DNA of 6,372 nt from the NCBI GenBank assembly GCA_030844625.1, contig JAUUNJ010000149.1, positions 1-6,372 on the forward strand, read 5' to 3'. Source of the DNA: Roseburia sp. (GTDB lineage Bacteria; Bacillota; Clostridia; Lachnospirales; Lachnospiraceae). The notes beneath the pieces were generated by a model. It was given only the letters and a program-made list of their open reading frames with translations. It made no database searches and was not told the origin of the DNA. Below are positions 1 through 5,309 of the stretch, piece after piece. Position numbers and translations under genes: made by a program. Position 1 is the first letter of the stretch; every line of letters begins with the position of its first letter.

Positions 1-75
1 GTCTATTAATTAACCATCATGGCTGTTGCGAAGCAATTAAGAATCCATGATGTTAATTAATAGACGCTAGCGAAA
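1..75. repeat. 75-bp palindromic repeat, copy 1
   Basis: This 75-bp block is identical to 3310-3384. Bases 1-22 pair with 45-65: 21 base pairs with a single bulged C in the left arm. The 22-base loop carries its own small hairpin, TTGC-GAA-GCAA at 26-36. The palindrome is followed by GCTAGC, itself palindromic, and GAAA. There is no U-tract after the stem, so it does not look like a normal terminator. The window begins exactly at its first base, so the true left boundary is unknown. A REP-like or MITE-like element, or a recombination site, would all fit; nothing visible decides between them. Confidence 0.9.
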
Positions 76-128
76 TTTTGCCGAGTTGGGTATACGAACG
101 AACATAGCGAATTTAATATGCTGATGTA

Positions 129-171
129 ACGCACTCTTAGCAACAAGAAAAAATGTTGCGAAAGGGTGCGT
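129..171 (+). promoter_or_regulatory. Hairpin covering the ribosome binding site of the following ORF
   Basis: ACGCACTCTTAGCAACA at 129-145 pairs with 154-171 (TGTTGC...GGTGCGT) around an 8-base A-rich loop, with a small asymmetry in the middle. The right arm contains AAAGGG (161-166), the best Shine-Dalgarno candidate for the ATG at 177. Folding would therefore mask that site. The run after the stem is only TTTATT, so a weak terminator is the alternative reading. The arm shares the string TGTTGCGAA with the loop of the 75-bp repeat. Confidence 0.5.
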
Positions 172-176
172 TTATT

Positions 177-750
177 ATGCGTGTTAGGAAAGTAGATTCA
201 GATGCCATCAAACTGTATGAGGTAAAGGTCAAATTCTTCGCTCCACGCCAAATACAGCGCCGCTTACTTGCGGCGCTTGTAACACTCAGCCGGAAGGTCT
301 TTTGACCACGGGGTATTATTACCCGCGGTTTTACATGGGGCTGCCGGAGGGGGAGAAAAAGGAGCTCGGGGAGGTTCTCTCCTGCGGGATCTGCTTTGAC
401 GGGCGCTATTATGCGGTCAGTGGGAGATGCACCGTTGATAGAAAGAATTTCATCTGCTATGATGTGGTCACGGGGACAAGGCTGTCGCTGGGTGACAGGG
501 TCACATACGAAGGCAGGGGGAAACAGCTACGGCTTTGCCCCTGCAACGGGAAACCTGATGTACTGCATGACGCTGGAAGAAAAGCTTGCGTACATCTTTG
601 ACCCGGGGCAGATGGCAGTGGATTTTGTGACAGGTGTTGTGATAGGCGAGGCGGTTGACGGGATTGCGAATAAGCTGCCTGACGCATGGTTCAAAAAAGG
701 TTTTGGTAAGAAGAGTGAAATTTGGGATTCTCAGGTAAGGGGGGGGCTAG
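177..750 (+). pseudogene. Frameshifted remnant of a polymorphic-toxin or adaptor protein
   Basis: Three consecutive reading frames look like pieces of one GC-rich gene. The ATG at 177 opens a 42-residue frame (MRVRKVDSDAIKLYEV...). Near 224-229 coding sense moves to another frame, as if one G were lost from AAAGG(G)TC, and continues through LTTGYYYPRFYMGLPEGE and FICYDVVTGTRLSLGDRV. Near 512-520 one extra base moves it again, into SYGFAPATGNLMYCMTLEEK and on to KLPDAWFKKGFGKKSE. That frame crosses a G8 tract (739-746); with seven Gs it would read QVRGG and stop at TAG 748-750, just before the ankyrin gene. I do not recognise a named domain. The part around FICYDVV recurs at 6086-6160, which suggests conserved toxin-backbone sequence rather than a variable tip. 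The base composition is clearly GC-richer than the genes downstream. Confidence 0.6.
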
Positions 751-764
751 AGGTGAATACTGAT

Positions 765-1646
765 ATGACAAAGTATTGTTTTCAGCATTTTGAGAATGCA
801 TATAACATAGGGTGGAAGAATAATCATAAAAGCAGTAAACAAGAAGATTATGGGAAAGAATTTATTGAGAAGTTGAAAGTGTTTTGCCAATATCCCGTAA
901 ATAAAGATTTGAATGGAAAATTTAGATATTTGGATGCGAAAGAAGGGGGGAAGTGTGTTACAGGATTTGGGGAGATTCGTATTATAGATATAAAAAATAA
1001 CATCAGATATGCTGCACCAAATATTATTGTGCTGGATATTTTGGATGGGTTGTATTTCCCACCCAAGGAATTCATAGATGCTGTTATGGACTGTCCGGAA
1101 TATGCCTCGGAAGAATATAAGGATTTTATTAGAGCTTATACAGAACATAATTTTTGGGGAGAAAATAAGCAGGTAATAGAAAATATAGAAACAGCATGTC
1201 TGCTTATTCAACAAGATCATAATTATTTTAAAGAATTTGTATTGGAGAATAAGGCGATCAATATAGTCACAAAAAAAGGTTCACTTTTAAATTATGCAAT
1301 TCAGTTAAAAGATAACGAGATAGCAGAATGGCTGATTGAAGAAAAAATAGATATAAATTCTTTTGACGGGCTAGAATTACTAACAGCATTAAAGATGAAT
1401 AATACCAGAATTGCTTTGCAATTATTAAGACATGGAATTATTACAGATGGTGATGAAATGAAAAGTAACCCATTATTGTTTGCGATAAAAATAGGAAGTA
1501 GGGAATTAGTAGAAGAGCTCATGACGAAGCATCGGCATCTTGTTGCTGTATATACGAATGAATATGTGAAAAATTATACGATACTTGATATTGCAAAGCG
1601 TTATAAAAATGATCAAATCATACAGACTGTAAAAAAATATTTATGA
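765..1646 (+). CDS. Ankyrin-repeat protein, probable immunity protein
   Basis: The predicted product has 293 residues. The start at ATG 765 is chosen because AGGTGA (751-756) sits 8 bases upstream and because composition changes here from GC-rich to AT-rich. The frame is open further upstream, to 396, but that part belongs to the toxin remnant. Residues 1-165 form an unassigned alpha/beta-looking N-terminal region. From about 172 to the end there are roughly four ankyrin-like helical repeats: SLLNYAIQLKDNEIAEWLIE, LELLTALKMNNTRIALQLL, NPLLFAIKIGSRELVEELM and YTILDIAKRYKNDQIIQTV. Ankyrin proteins are a known class of cytoplasmic immunity proteins next to polymorphic toxins. The position directly after a toxin remnant supports that role here, but the toxin it would neutralise cannot be told. 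No signal peptide or membrane segment is evident. Confidence 0.75.
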   Translation: MTKYCFQHFENAYNIGWKNNHKSSKQEDYGKEFIEKLKVFCQYPVNKDLNGKFRYLDAKEGGKCVTGFGEIRIIDIKNNIRYAAPNIIVLDILDGLYFPPKEFIDAVMDCPEYASEEYKDFIRAYTEHNFWGENKQVIENIETACLLIQQDHNYFKEFVLENKAINIVTKKGSLLNYAIQLKDNEIAEWLIEEKIDINSFDGLELLTALKMNNTRIALQLLRHGIITDGDEMKSNPLLFAIKIGSRELVEELMTKHRHLVAVYTNEYVKNYTILDIAKRYKNDQIIQTVKKYL

Positions 1647-1663
1647 TGTTGTTATACTGTTAA

Positions 1664-1744
1664 AAACGGGAAGCACAGACCTATGGCGGACTGATCGAGC
1701 CGGTGACATCCGGTAAGGCAAAGGGCATGCAGGGCAAACAATAA
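1664..1744 (+). pseudogene. Scar resembling the C-terminus of a DUF4280/PAAR-like protein
   Basis: This is a short GC-rich open stretch reading EAQTYGGLIEPVTSGKAKG before a TAA at 1742-1744. The core YGGLIEPVTSG resembles, from memory, the ending of DUF4280 (PAAR-like spike-tip) proteins. The same motif occurs at 5989-6060 as YGELIEPISSGQ. It is too short to be a gene and is preceded by a stop at 1661. Its stop overlaps the ATG of the next ORF by one base (TAATG). It is best seen as a leftover of a duplicated toxin-locus backbone between immunity cassettes. The family assignment is moderate; the similarity of the two scars to each other is visible directly. Confidence 0.45.
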
Positions 1745-2325
1745 TGAATAACAAAGGAGACAGATATACAATTATTGCAGGTGGAACATCACGTAATATT
1801 TGTAAGGCTATATGTCAGCCATTGTTAGAAACAGATGGATTAACATTAGGTGGTCCTATTTAAATAGATAATTCTAAAGAATGTTCCTTGACTGAACTGA
1901 TTCAAGAAAAGTGTATCTTAGATAAAGATTGGATTGATAATTTGACGAGCTATTATGATGGTGTTTTTGATGAAAATGATGGTTATATTGATACACCTAA
2001 AGCTGTTGCGATTAAGCTGTCTAATGGAGATGAATTTTGTGTTGAATTTCATCCTGGGGATACGATATATTATATAAATGACATACAGATTGGTTGCACA
2101 GGATCATCTTATATGATTAGAAATATCTCGTTGGCACAATTTTATGAATATACAAGTAATATGAATGATATTGAAAAAATATTTTTACTACCAATGGTCA
2201 AGATTACTTTGGAAGAAAAAGATGAGTTAGCAAAGGTAATTAAGTTGATATTGTCTACAGCAGATTTACAAGGATGTAGCATAGAGGATGTGTGTACATG
2301 TGTTTTAGAAAATAATCTTGAATAA
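1744..2325 (+). pseudogene. Putative immunity gene interrupted by an in-frame TAA
   Basis: From ATG 1744 the frame reads 39 residues (MNNKGDRYTIIAGGTSRNIC...) to TAA 1861-1863. It then continues in the same frame without another stop to TAA 2323-2325. Restored, the product would be about 193 residues. The downstream part alone could only begin at TTG 1888, which has no Shine-Dalgarno, giving 145 residues. That supports a single gene broken by a nonsense change. The protein is acidic, with a beta-rich middle (KAVAIKLSNGDEFCVEFHPG) and a helical C-terminus, and lacks signal or membrane segments. I do not recognise a family. Size, composition and neighbours suggest an immunity protein. The alternative is that the first 39 codons are an unrelated toxin scrap. 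Confidence 0.55.
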
Positions 2326-2608
2326 CTATTTTTGTCTAAATTATGTTTCCACTAAAGGACATACACCAACCTAAAATTATTACAGCCTTTATATTAACTG
2401 TAATTACTCTCACTGAAGGCGATTCATTCATGTAGATTAATGATTTTAAGACGAGATTTGTTCTCTGGGTGTACATAAGGACATTCGAAATCAAAACTGA
2501 ATATTTAGTTCCAATATGGTAAACTTTTAAGCGGATGTAACAGTCGGCTTTGGGAAGTGTATTCATTTTTCGGGGTAGGAGCATCGGCTTGGATAATCAT
2601 AAGGGTAA
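2326..2608. other. Unassigned stretch without a recognisable gene
   Basis: About 280 bases with no convincing coding region. The + strand frame from ATG 2344 breaks at TAG near 2434 and again further on. A - strand frame of 82 codons (2336-2584) has no recognisable motif or good ribosome binding site and is treated as chance. The last bases, GLDNHKGKESL when read from 2584 on, may be the degraded upstream part of the toxin module that follows, in a shifted frame. No repeat or hairpin stands out. Confidence 0.4.
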
Positions 2609-2680
2609 AGAGTCTTTGTCAAGAGTGGTAGTACAGCTGGTAATATTGCAAAGAATCTTGATACAAACAATATATCAAAT

Positions 2681-2911
2681 ATGACGAAACAAGAAATTAT
2701 TGACGCTATTCCAGATAATTGGAAATATGCAGAGCATAATGGTTTTGTTCATATAAAGGATGAAGCAGGGAAAATACGTATTAGAATTGACCCACCAGAT
2801 AAAGTGACACAATATCCACACGTTCATGTGTATGATGGAAATTTGTTAGATAGTTTGGGAAATATTGTAGATAGAAAAAGTCCTGATGGACATATACCGT
2901 ATAAAAATTAG
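2681..2911 (+). CDS. Displaced polymorphic-toxin C-terminal module (nuclease-like)
   Basis: The 76 residues from ATG 2681 are only the part a start codon allows. The frame is open back to a TAA at 2606-2608 and its upstream codons (SGSTAGNIAKNLDTNN) look like the linker of a longer toxin. The core has IRIRIDPPDK, then YPHVHVYDG with an HxH pair, then SPDGHIPY near the end. Clustered His and Asp residues in a short basic tip are typical of nuclease toxins, but I cannot name the family, and catalysis is inference. No export domain is attached and no Shine-Dalgarno precedes ATG 2681. The likely state is therefore an orphan, silent toxin tip that could be regained by recombination. The stop lies 9 bases before the next ATG, the usual toxin/immunity arrangement. 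Confidence 0.65.
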   Translation: MTKQEIIDAIPDNWKYAEHNGFVHIKDEAGKIRIRIDPPDKVTQYPHVHVYDGNLLDSLGNIVDRKSPDGHIPYKN

Positions 2912-2920
2912 GAGAGCACG

Positions 2921-3268
2921 ATGATACAAGAATTATTAAAGAAAATCGAAGATAGCTATTATTGGGATGCAAGAGTTAAAGCGTTAGATTGTAATTACTT
3001 TGGAGATGAAGTAAAAGTAGTATTTGAGGATGATGAAAAGGATATCACATACCATTTTGCAGAGTGTTATAAAGTGAAAATTGAGCATGCAGTTGAATGT
3101 CCTAAGGACGGAGCCTCTAAAGAACTTACTCTCTCTCAGATTCCGTATTTTTTGCAGGATGTAGAATTAAAAGAGATAGAATTATGTCAAAAAAAATATA
3201 TGGAATTTAAAATAAATATGCATCCTATTGAACTGTTAATAGTTTGCAAAAAATTTAATATTTATTAG
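2921..3268 (+). CDS. Probable cognate immunity protein of the preceding toxin module
   Basis: The product has 115 residues. The start has a GGAGAG ribosome binding site made from the bases right after the toxin's stop, so the two genes are tightly coupled. The protein is small and acidic with alternating strands (EVKVVFEDDEKDITYHFAEC) and a C-terminal segment KYMEFKINMHPIELLIVCKK. It has no signal peptide or transmembrane helix, fitting a cytoplasmic inhibitor. I do not recognise a numbered immunity family. The functional assignment rests on position directly behind a toxin tip, and the gene looks intact. Confidence 0.65.
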   Translation: MIQELLKKIEDSYYWDARVKALDCNYFGDEVKVVFEDDEKDITYHFAECYKVKIEHAVECPKDGASKELTLSQIPYFLQDVELKEIELCQKKYMEFKINMHPIELLIVCKKFNIY

Positions 3269-3309
3269 GGTTATACTTTCGGACTCCCAACAACCTGTAA
3301 CTCCTGTCT

Positions 3310-3384
3310 GTCTATTAATTAACCATCATGGCTGTTGCGAAGCAATTAAGAATCCATGATGTTAATTAATAGACGCTAGCGAAA
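3310..3384. repeat. 75-bp palindromic repeat, copy 2
   Basis: Every base matches copy 1 at 1-75, including the bulged C, the loop and the trailing GCTAGCGAAA. The sequence after it (AATGAAATAAG) differs from that after copy 1 (TTTTGCCGAG), so the repeat ends at GAAA. It lies between the toxin/immunity pair and a SUKH gene and ends 15 bases before that gene's ATG. Perfect identity beside decayed genes points to recent duplication, gene conversion or functional constraint. CCTGTCT lies just before it, so TGTCT is nearly doubled at the left edge. Confidence 0.92.
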
Positions 3385-3399
3385 AATGAAATAAGTTAT

Positions 3400-3627
3400 A
3401 TGCAGAACAATTTTTTTTGTGTTAAAAGAGCATTAACAGATGGTGATTTAAAACAGTTTGAAACTGAATACAATATTGCCATGCCATTGAAAATAAGGGA
3501 ACATTACTTAAAATATAATGGTGGATATCCAGAACGAAATGTTTTTTGCTCAGTGGAAGATGAAAGGCAATACATTGTTAATTTTTTTAGAGCTAAATAT
3601 TGGAGATGGAGAGCAAAAAATTTGTAA
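3400..3627 (+). CDS. SMI1/KNR4 (SUKH) immunity protein, truncated by a frameshift
   Basis: The 75 residues match the N-terminal half of SUKH proteins: ALTDGDLKQFETEYNIAMP followed by REHYLKYNGGYPERNVF. SUKH domains normally run to about 130-150 residues, so this one is cut short. At T7 (3582-3588) one extra T pushes the frame to an early stop at 3625-3627. Removing one T gives FLELNIGDGEQKICNYKG, which looks like the expected continuation, ending at TGA 3650-3652 and overlapping the next gene's ATG by 7 bases. Even restored, the C-terminal half is missing. No good ribosome binding site is visible; the start lies just after the palindromic repeat. SUKH proteins neutralise diverse toxins in the cytoplasm. 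This copy is probably non-functional unless slippage at T7 matters. Confidence 0.7.
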   Translation: MQNNFFCVKRALTDGDLKQFETEYNIAMPLKIREHYLKYNGGYPERNVFCSVEDERQYIVNFFRAKYWRWRAKNL

Positions 3628-3645
3628 TTATAAGGGGATTCATGA

Positions 3646-4065
3646 ATGTTGAAAGAGTTAGAGGAATTTATACAGAATAATCAAGATGATATTATTGTTA
3701 CAGGAGGGATTACAGATGAAAAAATAAATGATTTGGAGGAGAGTTTGGGATTAGAATTCAGAAAAGAAATAAGAGAATATTTACATCAATACGGTATCAT
3801 TATAGGATATGGTGTTGAAATATTAGGATGTGGGAAAAATGGTGAGTCTTCTTTAGTCAAAGAAACGGAGCGATTTAGGAAATTAGGATTATCAGATGAG
3901 TATATTGTGATTAGAAATTCAGATGAATGGATTTATTGTTTCAATAATAATGATGGTATAATATCACGCTGGGATAGAACTGAAAAAACACATTTGATAA
4001 AGTCAAATAACTTTGAACGGTATATTCTAGATGAAATGGTAGACGCGAAAGATGAGTGGGATTGA
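3646..4065 (+). CDS. YobK-like SUKH immunity protein
   Basis: The product has 139 residues, full length for the family. The ATG follows AAGGGG (3632-3637) at 8 bases. It begins with a helix (LKELEEFIQNNQDD), followed by ITDEKINDLEESLGLEF and EIREYLHQYGIIIGYGVEIL. It then has the typical LSDEYIVIRNSDEWIYCFNN and IISRWDR, and ends in a helical tail closing AKDEWD. This order resembles Bacillus YobK, the SMI1/KNR4-type antitoxin of the LXG toxin YobL. It is expected to bind and block a toxin in the cytoplasm. No LXG toxin is present here, so it is an orphan immunity gene. The gene looks intact and may be co-transcribed with the truncated SUKH gene upstream. Confidence 0.8.
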   Translation: MLKELEEFIQNNQDDIIVTGGITDEKINDLEESLGLEFRKEIREYLHQYGIIIGYGVEILGCGKNGESSLVKETERFRKLGLSDEYIVIRNSDEWIYCFNNNDGIISRWDRTEKTHLIKSNNFERYILDEMVDAKDEWD

Positions 4066-4276
4066 TTACATAGATGGTATATCCTCTGGCTTTGAGGAAT
4101 GAATAAATCGGATACCAGTAATGCCCAGTGGCTTCCATGCCGAAGATACAAGAGGAATTGCCGATATTATTGAAGATAAAAATCATAAGAGAATCAGTAG
4201 GTAGAATCCTCACTTCAATGCGGGTTACAATCTGGTTCGAGATACGAAGTACAGTGAATATACTGCCAACATCTAG
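4066..4276 (-). mobile_element. Remnant of an IS110-family transposase (N-terminal part)
   Basis: On the - strand an open frame from 4276 down to about 4066 reads LDVGSIFTVLRIS... and later FGMEATGHYWYPIYSFLKAR followed by GYTIYVINPTH. LDVGS and GMEATGHYW match the first Asp and the Glu of the DEDD (RuvC-like) catalytic domain of IS110-type transposases, with about the usual spacing. Similarity ends where the SUKH gene's stop lies. The remaining catalytic Asp residues and the C-terminal serine domain are therefore lost. The beginning is also damaged: a stop precedes LDVGS in frame. It is a dead fragment, GC-richer than its neighbours, and evidence that an IS once sat in this island. Confidence 0.75.
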
Positions 4277-4398
4277 CTAATACGCAAAATCCTGCAAAGC
4301 AGAGGGAGCAGTCTCAGGTTACGAGGTCACAAGTGCCTCAAGAGTGGTGACGCACACCTCTATCTATTACAGGATGATTGTGATATAGGAAGGTTAAT
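4277..4398 (-). ncRNA. Candidate bridge-RNA region of the IS110 remnant
   Basis: This stretch lies immediately upstream of the transposase fragment on its strand, where IS110-group elements encode their bridge RNA. It lacks a coding frame. It can fold: GAG-GTCAC (4323-4330) pairs with GTGAC (4347-4351) and CTC (4358-4360) around a bulge, and CTGC-AAA-GCAG (4292-4302) forms a second small hairpin. The outer boundary of the element is not visible, and the last 15 or so bases hold the ribosome binding site (AGGAAGG) of the next gene. The assignment comes from position and foldability only. Confidence 0.3.
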
Positions 4399-4857
4399 AT
4401 GGTTAGTAATTTATTAGATGAATATGTATTAAATGTATTGAAAAATAGTGGATGGAGTGATGGGAGAAAACAAGACATAACTCAATGGATTCAAATTTTG
4501 ACAGAAGAAGGATATATTGTTAATGAATATGCAAAATCAATTTTATCTGAATTAGGGGATTTACAAGTTAGAGTTTCTAGTGATAAAAATCACTTAGGGG
4601 TAACAATGCATTTTAATCCCGTAAATGCCGCAAGTGGTGAATATGATAGAATGGAAATATTTAATCAAGCAAGCAATGAAGAGTTATTTCCAATAGGTGA
4701 ATGTTATGACTAGGTTATTTATGTAAGTGATAGCAAAAAAGTATATCTTGGTGATTGGATGAGCTTGTCGATTGCGGGAGATACAATAGAAGATTTTTTG
4801 AACAATATATTCAATCCTCAATTTCAGTTAAAAGAGATATACACAAATAAAAATTAG
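4399..4857 (+). pseudogene. SUKH-3-like immunity gene interrupted by an in-frame TAG
   Basis: The start is ATG 4399 with AGGAAGG about 5 bases upstream. It reads 104 residues to TAG 4711-4713, then continues in the same frame for 47 more codons to TAG 4855-4857. The first part has LKNSGWSDGRKQDI and a middle stretch ending in ELFPIGECYD. The second part has VIYVSDSKKVYLGDW and LSIAGDTIEDFLNNIF. Together these follow the SUKH-3 order: W-x-x-GR-x-x-DI, then PIGE, then a strand with VY, then a closing helix. One codon change at 4711 thus splits an otherwise complete domain of about 152 residues. The truncated product lacks the last strands and helix and is probably inactive. It is an orphan; no toxin partner is adjacent. 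Confidence 0.7.
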
Positions 4858-4881
4858 GAGTGTAATGATAAAATGATATTA

Positions 4882-4915
4882 GAACCAGCTGTGTATTGAT
4901 AACGTCAGCTGGCTC
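4882..4915. terminator. Inverted repeat between genes, possible terminator
   Basis: GAACCAGCTG (4882-4891) and CAGCTGGCTC (4906-4915) can pair over 10 positions with one mismatch around a 14-base loop. On the - strand the mismatch becomes a G-U pair. The bases after it on the + strand (TTGCTTACC) are only weakly T-rich. It lies in the gap between the SUKH-3-like gene and the next gene. It may be a weak terminator or a recombination relic. Confidence 0.4.
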
Positions 4916-4978
4916 TTGCTTACCAGGGGAACCCATTGTAGATATTCATGATTTTGATTAGAAGGAGCGAATAATAAT

Positions 4979-5299
4979 ATGGATACTGTAGGAATAAAAG
5001 TGATATCCCGGAATGAAATTAATCGTTGTATAAAGATCCTGAGAAAATATTGCAAACTTTCAATTGGTGAAATAAAAGAGGCAATTATTAGCAATAATTA
5101 TGTTGTTGAATGCAGTTATGTAAAAGAGGAGGGGATTGTAAATATTATTAAGTTATACAAGGAATTATGTGATAATAACATTCAAGCTCAATTGTATGAA
5201 CATGAACGAATAACAAATGTTGAGTTTCTTGAAAATTTGGTTGAAACATATTATGAAATAAATGAAGAAATCGCTGACAGAATCTGGATTAAGGAGTAA
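4979..5299 (+). CDS. Small unassigned protein, possible immunity protein
   Basis: The product has 106 residues. ATG 4979 follows AGGAG (4963-4967) at 11 bases. It appears soluble and acidic toward the C-terminus, with helix-strand alternation (IKILRKYCKLSIGEIKEAII, then a strand, then EGIVNIIKLYKELCDNNIQA). The pattern loosely recalls small alpha/beta domains such as the C-terminal domain of ribosomal protein L7/L12, but I do not assign it. It ends 10 bases before the PoNi start and is probably in the same transcript. It appears intact. The immunity role is inferred only from context. Confidence 0.6.
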   Translation: MDTVGIKVISRNEINRCIKILRKYCKLSIGEIKEAIISNNYVVECSYVKEEGIVNIIKLYKELCDNNIQAQLYEHERITNVEFLENLVETYYEINEEIADRIWIKE

Positions 5300-5309
5300 A
5301 GGAATTGAT

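Noticed and set aside
19..60. A 13-codon ORF inside the 75-bp repeat (MAVAKQLRIHDVN), present in both copies.
   Set aside because: It is a by-product of the palindrome; there is no ribosome binding site and its stop lies in the opposite arm.
396..764. Extended N-terminus of the ankyrin ORF beginning at ATG 396.
   Set aside because: Its first part (396 to about 515) is out of frame with the coding signal, and the rest is GC-rich toxin remnant. ATG 765 has a better ribosome binding site.
747..1220. Long - strand ORF of 157 codons opposite the ankyrin gene.
   Set aside because: It is a low-complexity shadow of an AT-rich + strand gene, with no recognisable motif.
2336..2584. 82-codon - strand ORF in the gap.
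   Set aside because: No family resemblance, no convincing ribosome binding site, and orientation opposite to all the immunity genes.
1..3384. CRISPR array or integron attC array as the explanation of the palindromic repeats.
   Set aside because: Only two copies 3.3 kb apart, no regular spacers, no cas or integrase gene in view.
2620..4350. Shared string TCAAGAGTGGT near 2620 and 4338.
   Set aside because: It is 11 bases long with no flanking similarity and is probably chance.
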